From Treponema sp. (GTDB lineage: Bacteria; Spirochaetota; Spirochaetia; Treponematales; Treponemataceae), in NCBI GenBank assembly GCA_024698325.1, contig JAILRG010000076.1:62001-126000 (forward strand): DNA of 64,000 nucleotides. The letters run 5' to 3'. Under the pieces are notes generated by a model that saw only the letters and a list, made by a program, of their open reading frames with translations, was not told the origin of the DNA and ran no database searches. Positions 35,645-43,904 of the stretch are shown one piece after another (the first letter of the stretch is position 1; every line of letters starts with the position of its first letter). The translations under genes were made by a program, and so were the position numbers.

Positions 35645-38092
35645 ATGGATATTCATAACCGCTTTACTTCTGATGTTATAGTTGAGATGCGCCGTCACAT
35701 TGAAGCTGCAGGTGGCAATGAAGTTTTTTTTTCCGGTACCATTAACGAGTCTGGCATTGTAACTGAGGTTTCTGTTGGTGCCAGAGGTAACGAGCATGAA
35801 GTTCCTGTCAATGCATTCGTAGCCCGTGCCGGTTCTGTTCTGATTCATAATCATCCTTCTGGAAACCTGAGGCCTTCTGATGCGGACCTTTCTGTCGCAT
35901 CCCGTGTTTCGGAGAATGCTCAGGGCTTCTATATAATTAACAATGCAGTGGATGCTGTGTATGTGGTTATGGAACCCATAAAGCCCTCTGTGACGGTGCC
36001 GTTGTCTTCCGAAGAGGCTTCCGGATACCTTTCGTCAACAGGTCCGCTTGCAAAAATGTCCCCTGACTACGAGGAACGACCTGTGCAGCAGCAGCTGGTA
36101 AAAGCTGTCGCTGAATGTTTTAACAAAAATGGCGTCGGTGTGTTTGAGGCTGGAACTGGAGTCGGAAAATCATTTGCATATTTGATTCCGTCTATGCTCT
36201 GGGTATCTAAAAACAAAGAGCGGGTTGTTGTTTCTACCGGGACGATAAACCTTCAGCAGCAGCTTTTGGAAAAAGATATTCCTGCCGCCGAAAAAATTAT
36301 TGGGAAGAAAATAAAGGCCGTTTTGGTAAAAGGCCGGCAGAACTATGTCTGCCTGCGCAGGCTTGATGAAGCAGGCCGGGAGCGGGATTTATTTAGCGAG
36401 GAGACAGAGGTTTTTGACAGGATTGCGGCCTGGGTGCAGGAAACGAAAACAGGCGACCGAAGTGACCTTTCGTTTTTACCGCCGGATGCTTTATGGACGA
36501 GGGTGAACTCTGAGGCTGATGCATGTCTGGGGATGCGCTGTCCGTTCCGTGAGAAGTGCTTTGTCATGCGGGTACGGAAAGAGGCTGCAGATGCACAGCT
36601 TCTGGTCGTGAATCATCACCTTTTGTTTGCGGATATCGAATCCCGCCTTGGGGGAGCCGGTTATGATGATGCGGCTGTCCTGCCGCCGTACCGCCGCATT
36701 ATTTTTGATGAAGCGCATGGAATAGAAAATGCCGCGACAAGTTTTTTTAGCGAAAGCCTGAATCGCTTTAAGATTGGAAAACAGCTGAACCTGCTTTACC
36801 GACAGCGCCGGGGATCCGCTTCCGGCTTTTTATATACGGTAGCTGCGCTTGCGCAGGAGGATTATAGCGCTGAAATAGAAGCTGCTGTAGCCGAAGTCAA
36901 AGGCGCATTACTTTCACTAGAAGAGCGCGGCTTTGAGATGGTGCAGAATGAAGGATCCCTTCGCCTGCATGAAGCTACTGCAATGCGCTTTGGTGAAGTC
37001 TTGCATAGCCTTTCATACCTTCAGCAGCAGGTTGCAAAGGTAACCGGTTTAATGCGGGATATGATGGAGACTATAGCGGATGAGGATCGGGATGTTCCTG
37101 TATTGTACGAGACAAAATCTGTGCTTCGCCGTCTGGATGATGCTGTCGCCCTCTGCAAGCAGTTTCTTGACTGGAATGAGCATCCCGACAGCGTTTTCTG
37201 GGTTGAAAAAAGGCGTCTAAGTCCTTCCGCAGCGAAAAATCTTGATTCTCCCTATTATTTCCAGCTGTATCAGACGCCGCTGGATATAGCCCCGCTTATG
37301 AATGAAGGTGTTTTTGAGCCGATGAAAAGCGCTGTGTGTACGTCCGCCACGCTTGGAATTGGTGGCACGTTTAATTTCTGGCAGCGCAGGACGGGAGTGG
37401 GGTTTGTAGAGCGGGAGAGAATCCTTGAGGGAGTGTTTCCGTCACCGTTTCCTTACAAAACGAACCTGCTGCTTGCAGTCCCTAGGGATGCGCCGTTTCC
37501 GGACAGCAGGGAGTATCAGCCGTATGTTGAGCAGGCTGTCGTTAGGCTGATAGAAACTGCCGGTGGAAGGACGCTGGTGTTGTTTACCTCGTATGACTCA
37601 CTCCGGCGCGCTTGTGATGCAGCCCGCAATGCACTGCGCTCAAGTGGCATAACGGTGCTGAAGCAGGGGGAAGATGACCGGTTCCGGCTGCTGTCAGCGT
37701 TTAAGAATGACCGCGCAAGCGTCTTGTTTGCTACAGACTCGTTCTGGGAGGGCGTTGACGTGCCGGGGGATTCCCTGTCGCAGGTTGTTATTGTAAAGCT
37801 CCCGTTCGGGGTGCCGTCTGATCCTGTTTTTGCTGCCAGAAGTGAACTGGTGCAGGCACGTGGCGGAAATCCTTTTATGGAGCTTTCGGTTCCGGAAGCG
37901 GTCATTCAGTTCCGGCAGGGCTTCGGGCGTCTTATCCGTCGCGGTGATGACCGGGGGGCTGTCGTCGTTCTTGACAGGCGCATCATGGAAAAGCCGTACG
38001 GGCGGATATTCCTTGCAAGCATACCCGAGTGCCGCCGCATGTACGATACGCTTCCTGTCATCTGCGATTCTGTTGAAAAGATGTTGAATTGA
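35645..38092 (+). CDS. DinG/XPD-family ATP-dependent helicase with N-terminal RadC-like JAMM (MPN) domain
   Basis: N-terminus: GGNEVFFSG ... LIHNHPSGNLRPSDADL (JAMM signature); then FEAGTGVGKSFAYLIPS Walker A, DEAH box (FDEAHGIENA), Fe-S cysteines CLGMRCPFREKC, QGFGRLIRR. Confidence 0.92.
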   Translation: MDIHNRFTSDVIVEMRRHIEAAGGNEVFFSGTINESGIVTEVSVGARGNEHEVPVNAFVARAGSVLIHNHPSGNLRPSDADLSVASRVSENAQGFYIINNAVDAVYVVMEPIKPSVTVPLSSEEASGYLSSTGPLAKMSPDYEERPVQQQLVKAVAECFNKNGVGVFEAGTGVGKSFAYLIPSMLWVSKNKERVVVSTGTINLQQQLLEKDIPAAEKIIGKKIKAVLVKGRQNYVCLRRLDEAGRERDLFSEETEVFDRIAAWVQETKTGDRSDLSFLPPDALWTRVNSEADACLGMRCPFREKCFVMRVRKEAADAQLLVVNHHLLFADIESRLGGAGYDDAAVLPPYRRIIFDEAHGIENAATSFFSESLNRFKIGKQLNLLYRQRRGSASGFLYTVAALAQEDYSAEIEAAVAEVKGALLSLEERGFEMVQNEGSLRLHEATAMRFGEVLHSLSYLQQQVAKVTGLMRDMMETIADEDRDVPVLYETKSVLRRLDDAVALCKQFLDWNEHPDSVFWVEKRRLSPSAAKNLDSPYYFQLYQTPLDIAPLMNEGVFEPMKSAVCTSATLGIGGTFNFWQRRTGVGFVERERILEGVFPSPFPYKTNLLLAVPRDAPFPDSREYQPYVEQAVVRLIETAGGRTLVLFTSYDSLRRACDAARNALRSSGITVLKQGEDDRFRLLSAFKNDRASVLFATDSFWEGVDVPGDSLSQVVIVKLPFGVPSDPVFAARSELVQARGGNPFMELSVPEAVIQFRQGFGRLIRRGDDRGAVVVLDRRIMEKPYGRIFLASIPECRRMYDTLPVICDSVEKMLN

Positions 38093-38123
38093 CAGTGATT
38101 CTTATTGCCGCTACAATTTTGGC

Positions 38124-38879
38124 ATGGTGAGTTTTTTTTCGAATATCATAACGTTTTCAACGCTTCTTTTTGTCGTAACCCTGCCGGCGGTGGCAAATAT
38201 ACTTGTGTACCCAGTTTCTAAAAAAGCATGTCTGGCAGTGTCCCGGTACATCACTAAGGTGTGCGCGCCCCGTGTTTTTGCTATTCTTGAAGCTTTCAAG
38301 CATTTTTCGTTTATTGGTTTTCCTGATAACAAAGATGCGCTTCCACCTCAGTTTATCATCATGTCGAATCACCAGAGCCTGATGGATATTCCGCTGTATA
38401 TGAATTTTCTGCGGGATAAAAACCTCCGCTTTGTGGCAAAGGATGAGCTTGCCCGCCATGTTCCGCTTGTGTCGGAGATGCTCCGTGCGGAGCAGCACTG
38501 CATGATTCCGCGCCGTGGCAGTCCCTCTGTTGCGATGCGCACGATTGACGTGTTCGGAAAGCGCGTCGTTGAGCGCAGACAAATTCCTGTTATTTTCCCT
38601 GAGGGAACCCGTAGTAAAGACGGTTCGCTGGGAACTTTTTATGCGGCAGGTTTCCGCCGCCTCTCTGATGCAACGAATCTGCCTGTCGTTGTGTGTGCGC
38701 TTGATGGCGGGTACAGAATCAATAACATAAAGACGTTCTTTAAGAATCTGCATCACGGAGATTACAAAGTAAAAATTGTGGGAATTTTTCCGGCTCCCTC
38801 TGGAAAGGAAGAGCAGGCTGCGCTGCTTGCAAAAGGAAAGGAGCTGATTCAGGCTCAGCTTGATGAATGGCGCCGATAG
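38124..38879 (+). CDS. plsC: 1-acyl-sn-glycerol-3-phosphate acyltransferase (PlsC family)
   Basis: SNHQSLMDIPL (HX4D-like NHQS..D), FVAKDELARHVPL, FPEGTRSKDGSLGTF. Confidence 0.93.
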   Translation: MVSFFSNIITFSTLLFVVTLPAVANILVYPVSKKACLAVSRYITKVCAPRVFAILEAFKHFSFIGFPDNKDALPPQFIIMSNHQSLMDIPLYMNFLRDKNLRFVAKDELARHVPLVSEMLRAEQHCMIPRRGSPSVAMRTIDVFGKRVVERRQIPVIFPEGTRSKDGSLGTFYAAGFRRLSDATNLPVVVCALDGGYRINNIKTFFKNLHHGDYKVKIVGIFPAPSGKEEQAALLAKGKELIQAQLDEWRR

Positions 38880-38936
38880 GCTTTTGCCCGAAAGGGCAGG
38901 GCCTTTGTTCTGGCGTTTATGCCTTTAGAAAAAAAT

Positions 38937-38984
38937 AAAGCCTTGGCGTATCGTGCACAGAAACTGCCAAGGCTTTTTTTATTG
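38937..38984. terminator. Bidirectional terminator between plsC and the convergent small zinc-ribbon gene
   Basis: AAAGCCTTGGC...GCCAAGGCTTTTTTT with T-tract on plus and A/T-rich flank on minus. Confidence 0.8.
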
Positions 38985-39006
38985 TATATCTATTTAAAAA
39001 CAGATA

Positions 39007-39180
39007 TTATTTGAAATCTTTAGGACGACGCTCTGTGCGCTTGCACTTTGAGCATTCTGCAAGATTTCTCAGTCTGCCGCTTTCGAACATCGTCTTCATA
39101 ACGATTTCGCCGCCGCAATCGGGGCACATAAATTTCTGTGTAGCAACAGTGGTACGAGAGTTTTTACTGGCTCCTGCCAT
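39007..39180 (-). CDS. Small zinc-ribbon protein of 57 aa, not in the supplied ORF track
   Basis: MAGASKNSRTTVATQKFMCPDCGGEIVMKTMFESGRLRNLAECSKCKRTERRPKDFK*; two CxxC pairs; strong SD TTGGAGG upstream of ATG. Confidence 0.85.
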   Translation of the reverse strand: MAGASKNSRTTVATQKFMCPDCGGEIVMKTMFESGRLRNLAECSKCKRTERRPKDFK

Positions 39181-39273
39181 GACTAGCCTCCAAATGAATA
39201 ATCGATTATTTCGGAATAATAGCGAAATCGCAGGGGTCTGTCAATAACAGCAGCTTTATGTTACACTCAAGTC

Positions 39274-42090
39274 ATGAATAAACATGGTGGCGCGGCACGC
39301 ATTTCTAACTCGATAGACTTTTCTGCAAATATAAATCCGCTTGGGCTTCATCCGGCGGCACAGCAGGCGCTTGCTTCGCTTGTCCTTGATTCCGAGAATT
39401 TTTCCAGATATCCGGATGCTGAGGCTTCTTCACTGAAAGCGCTTTTGGCTCGCTTCTGGAATTGCGACAGCGCGTCTGTTGTGTGCGGAGCCGGCGCCGC
39501 TGACATCTTATATACGCTTGTCTCTCTTTCTGGCGGCGCGAAAGCTGTAATTGTCGAGCCTGCTTTTACTGAGTATGAGGCTGCCGCGAAAGCTGCCGGC
39601 TGCCAGATTGCGCATTTCCTTCTGAAAGAATCAGCTGATTTTGCGTTTACGGAAGATGATTTGCGTCGCTTGCCGGAGGTGCTTCGGGGAGCGGGGCTTT
39701 TGTTTCTCGCGCATCCTGCAAATCCTACCGGAGTGACGCTTTCTTTTGAAATGCTTTCTGCTGTTGCTTCTCTCTGCGAGCAGACGGGAACGCTTTTTGT
39801 GCTTGATGCCTGTTTCTGTCAGTTCTCGCCGGATGCAGAAACTGTAGTTCGCAGGCTACTTGGCAGCTCTGCACGGTTCCCGCATCTTGTTGTTGTAAAC
39901 GCATTCACCAAATATTATGGAATGGCCGGGCTTCGCCTTGGCTATGCAATTTTTTCTGACAGTGCGCTTGCTTCTCGCTTCTGCGAGAGGCAGCGGCCGT
40001 GGGCTGTCAGTTCAGAAAGTGTACGGTGCGGGGAAGCGGTGCTTGAGGCGGAGCTTTCAGCGCAGGCGGCGCCAGCCGAATGTGATCAGCCGCAAGAGTG
40101 TGCTTTGCCGCCAACCGAATGTGACCTGTCGCAAGCGCGTGCGGCAGAGCAGGAAGGCTGCGGGGCGGGGGAAGCTCTTGCGGAGCCGGGAACTCGTTCG
40201 GCGCCGGAAGCTTGTCCGGCTCGGTGGACGGAATCAAAAAAAACAGCTCGGAGTGACTGGGCGGAAAAAACGCTAGCGTGTATTACAGGTGAGCGGAATC
40301 GTATGTATTCTGCCTTACAAAGGCTGTCTCTCCGCTGTATTAAAGGAAATGCAAATTTTATTCTTTTCCAGTGTGCAGCAGATCTTTCGTCATTTACGGC
40401 ACCGGATTCTTTGGTAGTAATCCGGCAGTGCGCCGATTTTTACGGACTTGACGCTTCCTGGTATCGCATTGCGGTAAAAACACCGCAGGAAAACACTGTG
40501 CTTCTGAACGCACTTTCTAAAGCGCTTTCTTTCGACGTAACGTTTCCGGAGTCGAAAACTGGCCCCCTGGACGCGCCCGGAAAGAAAAAGGCGCGGGTTA
40601 TCATGGTGCAGGGAACGATGAGTAATGCGGGTAAGTCCCTTCTGGTTGCAGCTCTTTGCCGGATTTTTGCGCAGGACGGTTACCGGGCAGCTCCTTTTAA
40701 GAGTCAGAACATGGCGCTTAACAGCGGCGTGACGGAAGACGGGCTTGAGATGGGGCGTGCGCAGATAATGCAGGCGGAGGCAGCCGGCATTCTGCCAGAT
40801 GTTTCCATGAATCCGATTCTGCTAAAGCCCTGCAGTGACAAAGGCAGCCAGGTGATTGTTAACGGAGAAGTCCGTGGCGTAATGTCTGCAAGAGACTATT
40901 TTGCTTTCCGCAAGAAGCTTATACCTGAGATTCTTGCCGCTTATCGCCGGCTGCAGGATGAATATGATGTCATCGTTATAGAAGGCGCAGGAAGTCCTGC
41001 GGAAATCAACCTGAAAAAAGATGACATCGTGAATATGGGGCTTGCGGAGCTGGTGGATGCTCCCGTTCTGCTTGCAGGAGATATTGATAGGGGCGGCGTG
41101 TTTGCCTCGCTGTATGGAACGGCCGCGCTCCTTCCTCAGTCGGAGCGGAAGCGGATAAAAGGATTCATCATCAATAAATTCCGCGGTGAAGTTTCGCTGT
41201 TGCAGGATGGACTTGAGCAGATTCATGCTCTGACCGGAATTCCGGTGCTTGGTGTCGTGCCTTATATTCCGAATCTTCGGATTGATGATGAGGACAGCCT
41301 TAGCGAGCGGCTTGAGAATGTGGAAAAGCAGGAGACCTGCCTGCATATTGTCGCCTTGCGGTTTCCGTATGTTTCGAATTTTACCGACCTTGCGGCATTT
41401 GACCGACTCCCCTTTGTGCAGGTGTCTTATTGCGAAAGCATGGAAGAATACGGTGAGTGCGTGTCGGTTTCGGGAGAGCCGGATATGCTGGTGCTGCCTG
41501 GAACAAAGAATACCGTTCAGACGCTTGATTGGCTCCGCCAGACGGGCTTTGACAGGCTGGTTATACGGAAGGCGCGTTCAGCGCTTCCTGTCGTGGGATT
41601 GTGCGGCGGTTTCCAGCTTTTAGGTCGATGCCTGCATGATCCGGAGGGAAACGAAGGCGGTTTTCCGAGGAATGAGATTGCAGGACTTGGGCTGCTGCCG
41701 GTAGAAACGGTGTTCAGCGTCTCAAAAACGCGCCGGCAGGTTCATACAAGCTTCCAGAAAACTGACGGTGTCTACGGCTGCCTTTCTGGCTGTGCTGTCA
41801 GCGGATACGAGATTCATCACGGAGTTACGACGGGACTGGAGGAGCAGGCTGTCGGCTGTATCAATGGCTCTGTTTTGGGAACGTATGTGCACGGCTTTTT
41901 TGACGAGGAAGAAATCTGCCGCGCCTTCGTGCAGCTTTTGTGCGCCCGCAAGGGCATTGCCGTCCCTGCATTCAGTGAGTACGCCGCGTCCCGGAACCAG
42001 GAATATGACAGGCTTGCCGCAGTAGTCAGAGAATCGCTGGATATGGAAGCGCTTTACAAAATACTTTCCTGTGATACAATGCCCGTATGA
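39274..42090 (+). CDS. Fusion: threonine-phosphate decarboxylase-like aminotransferase (CobD/CobC) + cobyric acid synthase (CobQ/CbiP)
   Basis: N-term SNSIDFSANINPLGLHPAAQQAL, NPTGVTL, NAFTKYYGMAGLRLGYA; C-term VMVQGTMSNAGKSLLVAALCRIFAQDGYRAAPFKSQNMALNSGVTEDGLEMGRAQ, LCGGFQLLG, HGVTTG. Confidence 0.92.
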   Translation: MNKHGGAARISNSIDFSANINPLGLHPAAQQALASLVLDSENFSRYPDAEASSLKALLARFWNCDSASVVCGAGAADILYTLVSLSGGAKAVIVEPAFTEYEAAAKAAGCQIAHFLLKESADFAFTEDDLRRLPEVLRGAGLLFLAHPANPTGVTLSFEMLSAVASLCEQTGTLFVLDACFCQFSPDAETVVRRLLGSSARFPHLVVVNAFTKYYGMAGLRLGYAIFSDSALASRFCERQRPWAVSSESVRCGEAVLEAELSAQAAPAECDQPQECALPPTECDLSQARAAEQEGCGAGEALAEPGTRSAPEACPARWTESKKTARSDWAEKTLACITGERNRMYSALQRLSLRCIKGNANFILFQCAADLSSFTAPDSLVVIRQCADFYGLDASWYRIAVKTPQENTVLLNALSKALSFDVTFPESKTGPLDAPGKKKARVIMVQGTMSNAGKSLLVAALCRIFAQDGYRAAPFKSQNMALNSGVTEDGLEMGRAQIMQAEAAGILPDVSMNPILLKPCSDKGSQVIVNGEVRGVMSARDYFAFRKKLIPEILAAYRRLQDEYDVIVIEGAGSPAEINLKKDDIVNMGLAELVDAPVLLAGDIDRGGVFASLYGTAALLPQSERKRIKGFIINKFRGEVSLLQDGLEQIHALTGIPVLGVVPYIPNLRIDDEDSLSERLENVEKQETCLHIVALRFPYVSNFTDLAAFDRLPFVQVSYCESMEEYGECVSVSGEPDMLVLPGTKNTVQTLDWLRQTGFDRLVIRKARSALPVVGLCGGFQLLGRCLHDPEGNEGGFPRNEIAGLGLLPVETVFSVSKTRRQVHTSFQKTDGVYGCLSGCAVSGYEIHHGVTTGLEEQAVGCINGSVLGTYVHGFFDEEEICRAFVQLLCARKGIAVPAFSEYAASRNQEYDRLAAVVRESLDMEALYKILSCDTMPV

Positions 42091-42632
42091 TTCACTTGTA
42101 TTGCGGAGAAGGCAAGGGAAAGACGACTGCAGCTATGGGGCTTGCGCTCCGTGCCCTGGGAAACGGCTGGCATGTCGTTATCGTGCAGTTTTTGAAGAGC
42201 CGCCTGTCAGGGGAGATTGCTTCTCTGGAGCGGCTGGGCGCCGTTGTTCTTCGCGGTAAGGGTGGCCAGCACTTTGTCAAGGATATGGATGAGCAGGAAA
42301 GGCAGGAGACAAAGAGCTTGTGCTGCAAAAACCTGGAGAAGGCGCTTTCGCTCTGCGCCTCGTATGCTGCTGAAACCTCCGCTGAACCTGACAGTGCATC
42401 CGGTATTTTGCTTGTGCTTGATGAAATCTGTGCGGCATATGAAAAACAGATGATTGACCGTGCAGCTGTTGATGCGCTGCTTTTAGCGCCGCTTCCGGGC
42501 GTTGAGCTTGTCCTTACAGGCAGAAATCCCGCGCCGGTATTCCTTTCTGAAGCTGACTATATCACCGAAATGAAAAAAATCCGTCATCCTTTTGACAGCG
42601 GCATCCATGCCCGCCGGGGAGTTGAGTTTTGA
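42087..42632 (+). CDS. cobO: Cob(I)yrinic acid a,c-diamide adenosyltransferase
   Basis: MIHLYCGEGKGKTTAAMGLALRALGNGWHVVIVQFLKS P-loop; VLDEICAAYE; LVLTGRNPAP. Confidence 0.93.
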   Translation: MIHLYCGEGKGKTTAAMGLALRALGNGWHVVIVQFLKSRLSGEIASLERLGAVVLRGKGGQHFVKDMDEQERQETKSLCCKNLEKALSLCASYAAETSAEPDSASGILLVLDEICAAYEKQMIDRAAVDALLLAPLPGVELVLTGRNPAPVFLSEADYITEMKKIRHPFDSGIHARRGVEF

Positions 42633-43330
42633 GTCTGGAATTGTTTTCCGAGGATGCGCTTCCTCAGTTTTCTTCGATACAGTATTTTGAGCCGGCAGCT
42701 ATTGAAGACGAAAGCATGGCGACAATAGAAGCTGAGTTAAAGGAGCGGCAGGTCGTTGTGCCGGAAAGGCTCCGGCCGGTGGTGTTCAGGGCGATTCATG
42801 CAAGCGCAGATTTTGAATACGCAGAAACACTCACTTTTTCACAGTCGGCACTGGATGTTGCCTGCAATCTGCTTGCAAAGGCTTCTCCGCGGATTGTGAC
42901 CGATACGAATATGGCTCTGGCGGGAATTAGTCGCCCTGCCTGCCGTAAGCTTGGTATTGAAGCCTGCTGTTTTATGGCTGATGAGGACGTTGCCAAGTCC
43001 AGTGCCGAAAGCGCTTTGACGAGGGCTGCCTGCAGTGTGGATAAGACTGCACGGCTTTTTAAGGCAGACGGCCGGCCCGTTGTGTATGTGTGCGGCAATG
43101 CTCCGACAGCGCTTGTGCGCATCCGCCAGCTTTCGGATGCCGGCATTTTTTCTCCGGCGTTTGTCATCGGCGTTCCGGTTGGCTTTGTGAATGTGACGGC
43201 CGCAAAAGAGCTGATTCTGAATTCATCTATACCGCATATAGTTGCGCGCGGCAGAAAAGGCGGCAGTACGATTGCCGCAGCGATTATGAATGCGCTTTTG
43301 TATGAATTTACGGGACGGGGGCGCTCGTAA
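42629..43330 (+). CDS. cbiC: Precorrin-8X methylmutase (TTG start)
   Basis: RVVFRAIHASADFEYAETLTFS; DTNMALAGI; GVPVGFVNVTAAKELILNSSIPHIVARGRKGGSTIAAAIMNALL. Confidence 0.93.
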   Translation: MSLELFSEDALPQFSSIQYFEPAAIEDESMATIEAELKERQVVVPERLRPVVFRAIHASADFEYAETLTFSQSALDVACNLLAKASPRIVTDTNMALAGISRPACRKLGIEACCFMADEDVAKSSAESALTRAACSVDKTARLFKADGRPVVYVCGNAPTALVRIRQLSDAGIFSPAFVIGVPVGFVNVTAAKELILNSSIPHIVARGRKGGSTIAAAIMNALLYEFTGRGRS

Positions 43331-43448
43331 AAGCTCTTTTTTTTAGTAACAGGTTTCGCTTTTGCAGCAGGCCATCAGATACGGCATTGTTTGACATATT
43401 GTTTGTAATTCATTATACTGTAGAATATTATTAAGAGGTGAGTTTTCG

Positions 43449-43643
43449 ATGATTTTTCCGCTTGAAAATCTTGTTAAATTTAACGGCAATGTATACGAAA
43501 TATCTGTAGCTGCAAGTCGCCGTGCTTATCAGATGTCAATGATTAAAGATCCGCTGATTGACGAAAATGACGGTAAGGTAGTTTCTCTGGCAGCTAAGCA
43601 GCTGTTCAACAAGGACGTTCAGTACCGTATCGAAAAACAGTAA
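43449..43643 (+). CDS. rpoZ: DNA-directed RNA polymerase omega subunit
   Basis: MIFPLENLVKFNGNVYEISVAASRRAYQMSMIKDPLIDENDGKVVSLAAKQL; short omega-like protein. Confidence 0.75.
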   Translation: MIFPLENLVKFNGNVYEISVAASRRAYQMSMIKDPLIDENDGKVVSLAAKQLFNKDVQYRIEKQ

Positions 43644-43722
43644 AAAAAGTCGTAAGGTGTACTTGACCAAGATACCCCTTTTGACCATAATGACAATACA
43701 TTTTTACTAAGGAGTGCCCATC

Positions 43723-43812
43723 GTGCCCTGTGGAAAGAAAAGAAAGCGCCAGAAGATGGCGACACATAAGCGAAAGAAGATGCTTAGACGCAATCGTCAT
43801 AAGAGCAAGTAG
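43723..43812 (+). CDS. 29-aa highly basic AURKAIP1/COX24-domain-like protein (putative small ribosomal-subunit protein), not in the supplied ORF track
   Basis: GTG start with AAGGAG SD; MPCGKKRKRQKMATHKRKKMLRRNRHKSK; resembles the KMxxHKRxKxLRxNRHKxK signature of the COX24/mS38 family. Confidence 0.8.
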   Translation: MPCGKKRKRQKMATHKRKKMLRRNRHKSK

Positions 43813-43845
43813 ATTTTCTTACGACTCTGTGATGAAAGCAGAATA

Positions 43846-43893
43846 AAGACCGCGGTAGTCGCGATAGTTCCGACTTACGCGGTCTTTTTTTTA
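43846..43893 (+). terminator. Rho-independent terminator after the rpoZ/COX24-like genes
   Basis: AAGACCGCGGTAGTCG...CGACTTACGCGGTCTTTTTTTT. Confidence 0.8.
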
Positions 43894-43904
43894 GGGGGCG
43901 AGTT

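Noticed and set aside
39917-40276. 119-aa alternative-frame ORF with RRQPNV repeats
   Set aside because: Lies in another frame of the cobD-cobQ fusion; the apparent repeats reflect the 39-nt DNA repeat in the real frame.
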